DNA from: Lachnospiraceae bacterium UBA1748
GTDB taxonomy: Bacteria; Bacillota; Clostridia; Lachnospirales; Lachnospiraceae
DNA: 18,726 bases
Reading direction: 5' to 3'
Assembly (NCBI GenBank): GCA_002314855.1
Contig: DCHQ01000050.1
Location: 10,066 to 28,791, forward strand
This document shows positions 7,427 through 14,715 of the stretch, piece by piece. A program made the translations under genes and the position numbers. The notes under the pieces were generated by a model, which saw nothing but the letters and a program-made list of their open reading frames with translations, had not been told where the DNA came from and searched no databases. Numbering within the stretch: the first letter of the stretch is position 1; every line of letters starts with the position of its first letter.

Positions 7427-7510
7427 GCGGGAGTGCTGGAATTGGCAGACAGGCTAGACTAAGGATCTAGTGTTGGCAACGACGTGCGGGTTCAAGTCCC
7501 GCCTTCCGCA
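7427..7510 (+). tRNA. tRNA-Leu, anticodon AAG (reads CUU; CUC/CUA if A34 becomes inosine)
   Basis: Full class II cloverleaf. Acceptor GCGGGAG (7427-7433) pairs with CTTCCGC (7503-7509) with one G-U, discriminator A7510. The D arm is CTG/CAG around a loop containing GAATTGGCAGA. The anticodon stem CTAGA/TCTAG holds the 7-nt loop CTAAGGA, so positions 34-36 are AAG (7461-7463) with G37. A long variable arm (TTGG-CAAC type) and a T arm GCGGG-TTCAAGT-CCCGC follow. The long variable arm and discriminator A agree with leucine. The 3' CCA is not encoded. An A at position 34 in a leucine tRNA is uncommon in bacteria; it is known for some Firmicutes, where TadA-type deamination to inosine is invoked. 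The promoter is at 7387 and the terminator at 7516. Confidence 0.95.
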
Positions 7511-7515
7511 TAACA

Positions 7516-7547
7516 AAATCCCTTGAGAGTAATCTCGAGGGATTTTT
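7516..7547 (+). terminator. Terminator after tRNA-Leu(AAG)
   Basis: AAATCCCTTGAGA (7516-7528) pairs with TCTCGAGGGATTT (7533-7545) with one wobble, loop GTAA, and runs into T (7543-7547). It ends only 10 nt before the ribosome-binding site of the next gene, which has no promoter of its own that I can see. Confidence 0.9.
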
Positions 7548-7571
7548 CTTTTATGCAAAGGTGTGTATGGG

Positions 7572-7991
7572 ATGATGAAAATTCCTAAGATCAATTCAAT
7601 ACATTTTGGCGGTGCGGTGATAATGGCTTCGCTAATCATTGGTGGTGTTATTCCTTCTGTAGTATGGCTTATTTGCGGTAAGTTGCTCTGGTGGCTTGTA
7701 ATAATAGGCGTGGTTATATTGGCTATATTTGGCGTTATTTTTGCCATCGAGATGCATCAGGATAATGGTAAAGAGCCATATTATATTAAGCATCTAAAAG
7801 AGTCGATTCCTTATGACCCTGAAAAGCAGTATGCAGTCATTAAATCATCAATATGCACAGGGGAACAGGTTGCAGGCTTTAGGAATAAAACTACTAGGGA
7901 ATTTACGGAAGTGATGCTTATAAAGACCCCGATGGATGAAGAAACTTTCCGTAGAATATATGGTCTTGAAGAAATAAAAAAGGAATATTAA
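7572..7991 (+). CDS. Small conserved-looking membrane protein of unknown function (139 aa)
   Basis: I do not recognise a named family. Two hydrophobic segments (about 14-34 and 37-59, rich in I/V/G/W) are followed by an 80-residue soluble tail. The tail contains KSSICTGEQVAGF (91-103) and TEVMLIKTPMDEE (112-124), and ends RIYGLEEIKKEY. From memory, uncharacterised Lachnospiraceae proteins carry a similar tail (ICxGEQVAGF, then MLI, then YG..IEKEY), so I take it as real and conserved rather than a random frame. ATG 7572 is chosen because AAAGGTG (7557-7563) lies 8 nt upstream; ATG 7575 is the alternative, and the frame also opens at GTG 7563. It lies between two tRNA-Leu genes, immediately behind a terminator and with no promoter visible, so expression may rely on read-through from the tRNA promoter. 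Its only cysteines are C35 and C95. Confidence 0.7.
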   Translation: MMKIPKINSIHFGGAVIMASLIIGGVIPSVVWLICGKLLWWLVIIGVVILAIFGVIFAIEMHQDNGKEPYYIKHLKESIPYDPEKQYAVIKSSICTGEQVAGFRNKTTREFTEVMLIKTPMDEETFRRIYGLEEIKKEY

Positions 7992-8021
7992 GTCAGCGTG
8001 TTTGCAAGCCCCAATAATTCG

Positions 8022-8070
8022 TTGACTTTTACATTCCCTTTTTGTAAAATGATTTAGGTGTTTGTATTAT
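8022..8070 (+). promoter_or_regulatory. Promoter region of tRNA-Leu(CAG), possibly two overlapping promoters
   Basis: Proximal promoter: TTGTAA (8042-8047), 17 nt, TATTAT (8065-8070), which leaves 12 nt to the tRNA, close to the 11 nt of the AAG tRNA. Distal option: TTGACT (8022-8027), 17 nt, TAAAAT (8045-8050), which would give a longer leader. An inverted repeat TTTTACA (8027-8033)/TGTAAAA (8043-8049) lies over the proximal -35. The rest of 7992-8082 shows nothing else. Confidence 0.65.
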
Positions 8071-8082
8071 AAAATGACCTAT

Positions 8083-8166
8083 GCAGAAATGGCGGAATTG
8101 GCAGACGCGCACGGTTCAGGTCCGTGTGATAGCAATATCATGAGGGTTCAAGTCCCTTTTTCTGCA
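8083..8166 (+). tRNA. tRNA-Leu, anticodon CAG (reads CUG)
   Basis: Class II cloverleaf. Acceptor GCAGAAA (8083-8089) pairs with TTTCTGC (8159-8165), discriminator A8166. The D stem is GCG/CGC, and the loop shares GAATTGGCAGA with the AAG tRNA upstream. The anticodon stem CACGG/CCGTG holds TTCAGGT, so the anticodon is CAG (8117-8119). The variable arm is GATA-GCAA-TATC and the T arm GAGGG-TTCAAGT-CCCTT, with its outer pair G-U. No CCA is encoded. Confidence 0.96.
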
Positions 8167-8172
8167 CGAGTT

Positions 8173-8203
8173 AAGCTCTATGTTTTTGTGGCATAGAGCT
8201 TTT
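8173..8203 (+). terminator. Terminator after tRNA-Leu(CAG)
   Basis: AAGCTCTATG (8173-8182) pairs with CATAGAGCTT (8192-8201) around a 9-nt loop, followed by a T-rich run. The stem starts 6 nt after the tRNA. Confidence 0.85.
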
Positions 8204-8281
8204 ATTATTGTGTTAATGAACAAAATTAGTAATAAGTTATGTAACATATAGAGAAAATATATAGAAGTGCTTATTTTTTAT

Positions 8282-8309
8282 TTGAAAGAACCTTTTGTTT
8301 TGATATATT
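8282..8309 (+). promoter_or_regulatory. Putative promoter of the GGDEF-EAL gene
   Basis: TTGAAA (8282-8287), 16-nt spacer, TATATT (8304-8309) with a TGa extension (TG at 8301-8302), giving an extended -10. It lies 28 nt before the TTG start. I looked for a c-di-GMP riboswitch in the short leader and saw none. Confidence 0.55.
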
Positions 8310-8337
8310 TAAATTAGGGATTAAGGGGATTGAAGTC

Positions 8338-10068
8338 TTGTCTACACAAGGGATGGTGTTACATTTGGAAGATTTCAATATTGCTAAAATAAAAGAACGA
8401 CGTAAGAAACTGATTAAGCTAGTTATATATTCAGTTTTATTTGTCGTACTATGCTTTTTTCAAATATGGATTAATAGATTTATGAATACAGGTGGAAATG
8501 GTGACGATGTTTCACTGCTTATGAACCTGCATGGATTTATTAGTATCGTACAAGTTCTTATCATCGTTTCGATGGTTACCACAAGTAAAAAAGGATTCTA
8601 TTTTTCTATGGCCGCAGTAGTTTTTGATATTGTGGTTCTAGGATCTTTATTCATTGCATTTAGGGCTATGGATATTGTTACAGCTCTTGCAGTTATAATG
8701 GTTGGAGGAGTTATCTGTGATATTATTCACAGATATCTTGTTAACCTTGAGCGCAATGAGAATGAACTTTATAATCTGGCTAATACTGATTCATTAACAG
8801 AGCTTCCTAATAGACGAGCACTTAAGGTGAAAATGCAGGAGGCTATAGATAGCTGTAAGAAGAATAATACTAAGCTTGCTATAGCAATGATTGACCTGGA
8901 TAATTTTAAAAATGTTAATGACACTATTGGTCATGAGTATGGCGATCAGGTTCTTCTTAATATTTCTAATAGATGGCGTGAATTAATGTCAGATAATGAT
9001 TTTATGGCAAGACTTGGTGGAGATGAGTTTGCTATTTTAGTTTCGGATTTTACATCAGTTCTAGAACTTGATTCTCATCTTCAGGAGTTTATGAATGCTG
9101 TCGAGAGTAAGATGAATCTTAAAAATAATGATTATTATATATCGGCTAGTATGGGTGTGGCGATGTTTCCGAGTGACACACTGGATGAGTCGCAGCTTCT
9201 TAAGTATGCTGATATGGCAATGTATACAGCCAAATATCAGGGTAAAAAGAGGATATGTTACTATGATGGTATGATGGATAATATCATAGAGAATATGGTA
9301 CAGCTTGAAAGCGTAATAAGACGTGCTATTCAGAGTGATTCCTTTAGTCTTGTATATCAGCCACAGTATACAGCTGAAGATAAGAGACTTAGGGGCTTTG
9401 AAACTCTTATAAGATTATCTGATTCCAAAGGAAAGCAGGTTAGTCCTGGAGACTTTATCCCAGTTGCCGAGAAAACCAATCTTATCATAGATGTTGACAG
9501 ATGGGTTATGCGTAATTCCATGAGAGAGTTTAAAACATTGCTAGGTAAGACCCCTGACATATTGCTGTCTATCAATATATCAGCAACGCATCTTCTCGAT
9601 GCATGTTTTCTTGATGATCTTGATACGATAATGAAGGAAACAGGATTTCCAGCGGCGAACCTTGAACTTGAACTTACGGAGTCCGTATTTGTGGCTTCTA
9701 TAGACAAAGCTAAAGAAGTTATGAAGCAGATTAAGAGTAGAGGAATTCATATTGCACTGGATGACTTTGGTACGGGATATTCGTCGCTTAGTTATCTTAG
9801 AGAATTACCAATTGATCTTCTTAAGATTGATAAGATATTTGTGGATAGTATTAAGGATGGTCCACAGGAGGAATCATTTGTTGCAGCTATTATTTCACTT
9901 AGCCGTATTATGAAATTTGCAGTTATTAGTGAAGGCGTTGAAGATGAGAGTCAGCTTGAGACCTTAAGGAGACTTGGCTGTGATTATATTCAGGGATTTT
10001 TGTGGGGCAAACCACAGCTGCTTTCAGATGCAAAAGATATAATAGATGCATTAAGCGATAATAAATAA
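8338..10068 (+). CDS. Membrane GGDEF-EAL protein, predicted active cyclic-di-GMP cyclase and/or phosphodiesterase
   Basis: Turns over the second messenger c-di-GMP at the membrane. It has 576 residues. Four hydrophobic segments (about 25-46, 62-80, 87-107, 110-131) form an N-terminal membrane domain without a recognised sensor. The GGDEF domain (about 148-312) keeps the active-site GGDEF (227-231) and the MIDLDNFKNVND metal/substrate region, but the inhibitory RxxD site is absent (SDND at the expected place). The EAL domain (about 320-570) reads ETL at 355-357, keeping the catalytic glutamate. It also keeps N413, E445, D475-D476 (DDFGTGYSS), K496, E532 and Q552, so hydrolysis looks possible. 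The start is TTG 8338: AAGGGG (8323-8328) is 9 nt upstream, whereas ATG 8353 has no usable site. Net direction of activity cannot be read from sequence. It converges on the transglutaminase gene with no gap. Confidence 0.92.
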   Translation: MSTQGMVLHLEDFNIAKIKERRKKLIKLVIYSVLFVVLCFFQIWINRFMNTGGNGDDVSLLMNLHGFISIVQVLIIVSMVTTSKKGFYFSMAAVVFDIVVLGSLFIAFRAMDIVTALAVIMVGGVICDIIHRYLVNLERNENELYNLANTDSLTELPNRRALKVKMQEAIDSCKKNNTKLAIAMIDLDNFKNVNDTIGHEYGDQVLLNISNRWRELMSDNDFMARLGGDEFAILVSDFTSVLELDSHLQEFMNAVESKMNLKNNDYYISASMGVAMFPSDTLDESQLLKYADMAMYTAKYQGKKRICYYDGMMDNIIENMVQLESVIRRAIQSDSFSLVYQPQYTAEDKRLRGFETLIRLSDSKGKQVSPGDFIPVAEKTNLIIDVDRWVMRNSMREFKTLLGKTPDILLSINISATHLLDACFLDDLDTIMKETGFPAANLELELTESVFVASIDKAKEVMKQIKSRGIHIALDDFGTGYSSLSYLRELPIDLLKIDKIFVDSIKDGPQEESFVAAIISLSRIMKFAVISEGVEDESQLETLRRLGCDYIQGFLWGKPQLLSDAKDIIDALSDNK

Positions 10069-10086
10069 TTATCGCTTAATTTTTTT
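10051..10086 (+). terminator. Palindromic terminator shared by two convergent stop codons
   Basis: TTAAGCGATAAT (10051-10062) pairs perfectly with ATTATCGCTTAA (10068-10079), loop AAATA, then T 10080-10086. The + strand stop (10066-10068) lies in the loop and stem, and the - strand stop (10069-10071) lies in the other arm. The T run serves the + transcript and at the same time encodes the lysine-rich tail of the - strand protein. In the - direction no T run follows, so it is a poorer terminator there. Confidence 0.85.
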
Positions 10087-12576
10087 GTTCTTGCGCTCAT
10101 TTTTGATATATGTTCGCAGGCTCTTTTGAGCTGTTTTTAGCCCTGCCATAGCAGTTTTATATTCATCCAGTGTAACTAAGCCTTGACTGTATAAAGCTTT
10201 GTTAATGAGGGCATTAAGCTCTTCAAATGAATTTCTGTCAATGACTCCAAGCGACTCCAGCTTTTCAAGAAGAGAAGTGGCTGTAATATCATTATCCTTT
10301 ATCTTAAGCATACGTTTAATTCTTCTATGGAATAGAGAATATTCGCCCTGCAATGAATAACCGTAGTTCTTCTTTCTATAGGCAGAAGCAATTCGGAGCT
10401 TTATAGCCATGTGTCTAGCCAATCTAAAACTGATTAACAGTACGATGACAAATATTACTATACAGGTCATAGGATATACTATAAATCCAAATGAAGCACC
10501 TATAGAATATATTTTGTTTGTTTTCTGTACGTTATCATCCGATGAATCACTTTCGCTATTCTCGCTATTTGGCTGTGACATAAACAGTGATCTGAAGAGA
10601 GAACCAAAACTAAAGTCGGAAGTTCCTTCATCAAATGATGGTGGAGTGAATTCATATGGAATCCATCCATAACCATCTACATATATTTCGGTCCAGGCAT
10701 GTGCAGAACCATCAGTTACATCAAGTTTGATGACACCAGTGTCAAATCTTGGAACGGTATTTTCGTCAATCCAGCCTGTTGTATCACTGGTGATACCTTC
10801 AGCATTGACGATATCAGTGAGTGATACCATATAACCTTCCACGTATCTAGTTGGAATACCGAGTCTTCGAAGTACCATGGCACTTGATGAAGCAAAGTGA
10901 GCGCAGTAGCCACGCTTTTGATCTGTCAAAAAGAACTCAACGAAGTCTCTTTTTCTTGGTGTCGCACCAGGAGCCATTGTATAAGAGAAGTTGTTAATAT
11001 ATTCATATCTAAGTGTTTCGGCTGCAAGTATTATAAGTTTTTGCCTATCCTTAAGAGACATTTTTTCAGAGAGCTTATCCTGAATGTCTCCAAGCTCTGC
11101 CTCATCAATAAAATTGTCCAAACATTCATCTAGGTATTCAGGAGTGGAAAGATAATATTCATAGGCATCTTCTTCGTATTCTTTGGTTGGTGCTACTGCA
11201 GGTACAAGCGGATATATTTCATCACTTAATGAAACAAAGCCAGAATATTCTGCTGGGATAAAATAACCGTCGTATGTCAGTAAATCGTCAGTAGAATACT
11301 GATTTTCAATGGATGTACCATAGTACGGCAAATAGTTAAATAGACGGCTCGCATCGGAATTTTCGATAACCATCTTAGCTGCTCCGAGATTAGATGGAAC
11401 ATGATCGGCGATACAATACACATCAGTACTAAATGGGTGACCGGAAGTGTATGCCTCATCTGATCGCTGGCTGAAATAATTATAGGCGTAGTTGGCACCT
11501 TCGTAAGCTTTGAGGTATACGTTATTAGTATCTGTTGGAACGTAGGTGATAGTAAGGTCTGTCATATAATCAGGTCTTACAGAGCTTACACCTCCAAGAA
11601 GACCACTGCTTAGTCCACCCTTGGCGTTGTATTTGTCAAAGAATCCCCATATACCATTTTGGATGTATATTTTGACATATTCATCAGTGGCTACCTTAAG
11701 CTTGTTTTTAGCCTGCTGGCTTCCAAGATCAGAGTAGAACAGTGTGTTAGTACATAGCAGGAATACAATACAAAGAACAATGGAGTAAAGCGATACATTA
11801 AGTATACTTCGCCCATCTGACATGTATGAATGCTGTACTATATTTTTCTTTTTATCAACGGATGAAGAAAAGTCCTGTTTGGAATTCTTGTAGTCTGGTA
11901 TACGATAATGACTACTTCTTCCCAGAATAGCCACAGTAATATAGGCTCCAAGGAGCATTACGAGATATACAGTGCTTGGCTTTTTGTCGATATATAAACC
12001 TAGCTGGATAACCGGAAAAGTAACAAAGAATGTTCCAAGTAAACTCATGTATCCTGAGATGGATATATTAAGTAACATTGCGAGAAAGGCTACAACAAAA
12101 AGCATTGCCAATGAGACGGTGAGCCTACGGTCTGTAATGAACTCAACTGCTTCTCGCAGTGTTGATAATGCGAAGTAGTCAGAATACTTTTCGTAAACAG
12201 TGTTAAAAAAGGCCTGAAAACCAGAATTGACATACCAGTATAAAGAAAAGGTGGCTGTCAAAAACAATATAAAATATAATATGTAGCCCACGTAGAAGGT
12301 AACCCTGTTGTAATACAGGAATGCAACGTAGGTGCATATTATTATGCTGAGGATTAGTACTAGAGGAAGATTATAGTCCAGGTTAAATGAACTTACGGCT
12401 GCTCCTGCTGTGCCAAAAGAAGCGAGGAATATAAGCAGTGCTCTTATAAGGCATAAATAGGCCCTGCTTCTTTTAGAGCGCTGGCTGTAAGTGATAGAAC
12501 CCACGCATAAACCATTGGCAGAAAGCTCGGCTTCTTCCATATTATGTTTTTTTATAAAACTAATAAATGATGACAT
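10069..12576 (-). CDS. TgpA-like membrane transglutaminase/protease-fold protein
   Basis: Polytopic membrane protein of 835 residues with an external transglutaminase-core domain, of unknown substrate. Layout: N-terminal hydrophobic helices (about 42-62, 70-88, 93-117, 153-171, 175-196, 202-219, 258-280), a long predicted extracytoplasmic region (about 283-690), one further helix (about 694-717), and a cytosolic tail (720-835) like the DUF4129 part of the TgpA family. The transglutaminase core shows RGYCAHFASSSAMVLRRLGIPTRY with catalytic C558 and AHAWTEIYVDGYGWIP with H626. The third position is E642 (WIPYEFTPP) where many members have D. A serine/aspartate-rich linker (about 668-683) joins the core to the last helix. 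ATG 12576 begins one base after the DUF58 stop, with AAAGAGAG before it, so coupling is likely. MoxR-DUF58-TgpA is a recurrent trio; peptidoglycan or surface-protein processing is inferred, not shown. Confidence 0.88.
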   Translation of the reverse strand: MSSFISFIKKHNMEEAELSANGLCVGSITYSQRSKRSRAYLCLIRALLIFLASFGTAGAAVSSFNLDYNLPLVLILSIIICTYVAFLYYNRVTFYVGYILYFILFLTATFSLYWYVNSGFQAFFNTVYEKYSDYFALSTLREAVEFITDRRLTVSLAMLFVVAFLAMLLNISISGYMSLLGTFFVTFPVIQLGLYIDKKPSTVYLVMLLGAYITVAILGRSSHYRIPDYKNSKQDFSSSVDKKKNIVQHSYMSDGRSILNVSLYSIVLCIVFLLCTNTLFYSDLGSQQAKNKLKVATDEYVKIYIQNGIWGFFDKYNAKGGLSSGLLGGVSSVRPDYMTDLTITYVPTDTNNVYLKAYEGANYAYNYFSQRSDEAYTSGHPFSTDVYCIADHVPSNLGAAKMVIENSDASRLFNYLPYYGTSIENQYSTDDLLTYDGYFIPAEYSGFVSLSDEIYPLVPAVAPTKEYEEDAYEYYLSTPEYLDECLDNFIDEAELGDIQDKLSEKMSLKDRQKLIILAAETLRYEYINNFSYTMAPGATPRKRDFVEFFLTDQKRGYCAHFASSSAMVLRRLGIPTRYVEGYMVSLTDIVNAEGITSDTTGWIDENTVPRFDTGVIKLDVTDGSAHAWTEIYVDGYGWIPYEFTPPSFDEGTSDFSFGSLFRSLFMSQPNSENSESDSSDDNVQKTNKIYSIGASFGFIVYPMTCIVIFVIVLLISFRLARHMAIKLRIASAYRKKNYGYSLQGEYSLFHRRIKRMLKIKDNDITATSLLEKLESLGVIDRNSFEELNALINKALYSQGLVTLDEYKTAMAGLKTAQKSLRTYIKNERKNKKIKR

Positions 12577-12577
12577 A

Positions 12578-13588
12578 TTAACTCTCTTTTATGGTATCGG
12601 CAACAAGCGAAATAACCTGCTTGTCATCGCCATATATTTCTTTGAAGGTGCGAAGGGCCAGTGCTGTTGATACGTATGATGGCATAAACATACATGCCAG
12701 TAAACATTCGAGACCTTCGTCTTTGTTGGTAATAATTTTAAAATTAAACTCTTTATTCACATGATTAAATATACCGATTTTGAATATTTCATTATGATCA
12801 AGAAGGAAATTGATATATGACCATAAGGTTGTCATAGTCATCTCAAGTTTTAATCGATCATATTCTGGTATTATCAGTAATATTCGACTGGCCATACGCT
12901 CCATATCCTTGACGAGAATATCGTCTGTTTTGGAACTCATTTTCCAGTGAATAAGATTCTGACGATCACCAGGCCTGAACTCACGAAGCTCTTTAATGTC
13001 ATAGCTTTGCTGACCGACATTATTAAGAAAATCTTCATCGTCATCTGTTTCGGTAAGGTTGTCAAAAAGAGGATAGTTTATTTTCTTGAGCTCTGGCATA
13101 ACTGGTATCTGGTGAATCTGATTCAGTTCAATGCTTACGGTGTAAAGATGAAGGAAATCGGTGATTTCAATATTTTTAAAGTTAAGCTCACTTATTCCAC
13201 TGTATCTGGTAAGTATTGGGATATCTATTTCCTGATTGTTCTTGGCTGGAGCTGAAAGGCTGAGTCTATGAATAAGATTGTTCTCGTAGAACAGGTTCTG
13301 AAGTGTGAAGCTTACTTCGCAGTTCAAGAATGGGATAATAGTTGGATTATTAATGCTAGCGCCTATCACAATATTGTTGCCGACAGTTATAGAGCCAGTT
13401 TTAGGCTTTGTTGTAAAGCGGATATGCTTACTAAGCGTGATAGTAGCGTATATACTAATTATAGGAAGAATGCAGACCAGAATAAGAAGGATTGCCAAAA
13501 AAGACTGGCGATAAAAGATGGCACCAGCCGTGAAAAATAATATAAATAGTAAATAAGTGATCTGATAAGGTATGTTTTTTTTCTTCAT
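12578..13588 (-). CDS. DUF58 domain membrane protein, partner of MoxR
   Basis: It has 336 residues. Two N-terminal hydrophobic helices (about 9-26 and 29-51) are followed by a beta-rich segment (60-165) and the DUF58 signature DIKELREFRPGDR (197-209) with IHWKMSSK (213-220) and LVKD. The remainder resembles the von Willebrand factor A-like fold described for this family. DUF58 proteins usually lie next to a MoxR ATPase and are thought to be its adaptors or clients; the biochemical role is unknown. The ATG at 13588 follows the moxR stop by 23 nt. I see no good Shine-Dalgarno in front of it, so translation may depend on coupling. An acidic run TETDDDED (179-186) precedes the motif. Confidence 0.9.
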   Translation of the reverse strand: MKKKNIPYQITYLLFILFFTAGAIFYRQSFLAILLILVCILPIISIYATITLSKHIRFTTKPKTGSITVGNNIVIGASINNPTIIPFLNCEVSFTLQNLFYENNLIHRLSLSAPAKNNQEIDIPILTRYSGISELNFKNIEITDFLHLYTVSIELNQIHQIPVMPELKKINYPLFDNLTETDDDEDFLNNVGQQSYDIKELREFRPGDRQNLIHWKMSSKTDDILVKDMERMASRILLIIPEYDRLKLEMTMTTLWSYINFLLDHNEIFKIGIFNHVNKEFNFKIITNKDEGLECLLACMFMPSYVSTALALRTFKEIYGDDKQVISLVADTIKES

Positions 13589-13611
13589 ATATAGTATGAC
13601 CAGTAAAGGCG

Positions 13612-14553
13612 TTATTTTTGCGCAAAATCAATCTTTGGAATATTAACTGCGGCAAGTACGTTCATAAGAGCTGCTTCAAGTGGAAGTCCTGCTGCTTTGG
13701 ACTTGGAAGAGAGCTTTACTCGGTGAAGGCTGACTGGTAAATATACAGCCTTAACATCATCAGGAGTAACATAGTCTCTGCCCTGAATATAAGCGTAAGC
13801 TTTGGACATCTTGAGAAGAGCGATGCTTCCTCTTGGGCTGAGACCAAGGTCGAATACATCGTAGCGTCTTGTGCCTTCTGTTATTTCAACTATATAGTCA
13901 TATAAACATTCATCGACATGCATATTATTAACTGCTTTCTGCATTTCAAGAAGTTCTTCTTTATTAATGATAGGAACGATGCTTCCAAGATCCTTTTCAG
14001 AACTGCCTTTTAAAATGGCAGTAGCACTTAATGTGTCTGGATAGCCAATAGACTCGCAAATAATGAATCGGTCGAGCTGAGACTCAGGAAGTCTCTGAGT
14101 ACCTGAAGAACCGAAAGGATTCTGAGTAGCTATAACGAAGAAAGGATTAGGAAGTTCTCTTGTGACACCTTCTACAGTTGCCTTACCTTCTTCCATAACC
14201 TCAAGAAGAGCTGACTGTGTTTTTGGTGAAGTACGGTTGATTTCGTCAGCAAGGAAAAGGTTGGTATATACGCTTCCTGGCTGGAAACGGAACTCGCCAA
14301 GATTTTTATCATACATATTAAAACCAACAAGGTCACTTGGTAATACGTCAGGAGTGAACTGCATACGCTTATAATCCATGGAAAGAGCTTTAGCGAAGCT
14401 CATGGCCATGGTTGTTTTGCCGACACCTGGTATATCTTCAAGAAGTACATGGCCACCAGCAAGGATAGCTGCGAGTGTCATTTTGATAACATTGTCCTTA
14501 CCTTGAATGATTTTCTTTACTTCTTTTGTGATTAAATCAACTTTTTTTTGCAT
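13612..14553 (-). CDS. MoxR-family AAA+ ATPase
   Basis: Cytosolic chaperone-like ATPase of 313 residues. Walker A is IPGVGKTT (41-48), Walker B is LFLADE (99-104), followed by INRTSPKTQSALLEVMEE. Sensor 1 is ATQNP (142-146), the arginine-finger region is LPESQLDRF (155-163), and the C-terminal lid has LGLSPRGSIALLKMSKA. These are the hallmarks of the MRP (MoxR proper) subfamily. ATG 14553 follows GGGGA by 7 nt. It is the first gene of the moxR-DUF58-transglutaminase operon and is driven by the divergent promoter at 14585-14613. The operon arrangement supports assembly or activation of the downstream membrane proteins; the exact substrate is unknown. Confidence 0.95.
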   Translation of the reverse strand: MQKKVDLITKEVKKIIQGKDNVIKMTLAAILAGGHVLLEDIPGVGKTTMAMSFAKALSMDYKRMQFTPDVLPSDLVGFNMYDKNLGEFRFQPGSVYTNLFLADEINRTSPKTQSALLEVMEEGKATVEGVTRELPNPFFVIATQNPFGSSGTQRLPESQLDRFIICESIGYPDTLSATAILKGSSEKDLGSIVPIINKEELLEMQKAVNNMHVDECLYDYIVEITEGTRRYDVFDLGLSPRGSIALLKMSKAYAYIQGRDYVTPDDVKAVYLPVSLHRVKLSSKSKAAGLPLEAALMNVLAAVNIPKIDFAQK

Positions 14554-14584
14554 TTTATTGTCCCCGTTTGTCCTTTTTTTATAA

Positions 14585-14613
14585 ATTTTACATTATAAAT
14601 AGTAGGTTTTCAA
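14585..14613 (-). promoter_or_regulatory. Promoter of the moxR operon
   Basis: On the - strand: TTGAAA (14613 to 14608), 17-nt spacer, TAAAAT (14590 to 14585), 31 nt before the moxR ATG. A TATAAT also lies inside the spacer but would be too close to the -35. Confidence 0.65.
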
Positions 14614-14617
14614 TGCT

Positions 14618-14647
14618 AAAGCACGAAAGTACGTGGGCTGGCCCTTT
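14618..14647. promoter_or_regulatory. Nested inverted repeats between divergent promoters, candidate operator
   Basis: CACG (14622-14625)-N6-CGTG (14632-14635) and GGGC (14635-14638)-TG-GCCC (14641-14644) are flanked by AAAG (14618-14621) and CTTT (14644-14647). The patch is GC-rich inside an AT-rich gap and lies 4-6 nt from both -35 elements, where one regulator could touch both promoters. It is untranscribed under the promoter calls made here, so a DNA-binding role is more likely than an RNA one. Confidence 0.35.
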
Positions 14648-14652
14648 GTTTA

Positions 14653-14681
14653 TTGAATGTAAAATATAGATGTGCTATTAT
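14653..14681 (+). promoter_or_regulatory. Promoter of the sensor-EAL gene
   Basis: TTGAAT (14653-14658), 17-nt spacer, TATTAT (14676-14681) with a TGc extension (14673-14675). It lies 34 nt before the ATG and is back to back with the moxR promoter. Confidence 0.75.
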
Positions 14682-14715
14682 AAGTTGAATTTAAACAAGA
14701 AATGGGTGAAGAAAC

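Noticed and set aside
7427..8166. The two tRNA-Leu genes as borders of an integrated element
   Set aside because: The shared stretch (GAATTGGCAGAC) is the conserved D loop of leucine tRNAs. No integrase, no repeated 3' tRNA end and no composition change are seen.
8204..8337. c-di-GMP riboswitch in front of the GGDEF-EAL gene
   Set aside because: The predicted leader is about 20 nt, and no GEMM-like paired core is visible. The 14682-14715 leader of the second gene is likewise too short.
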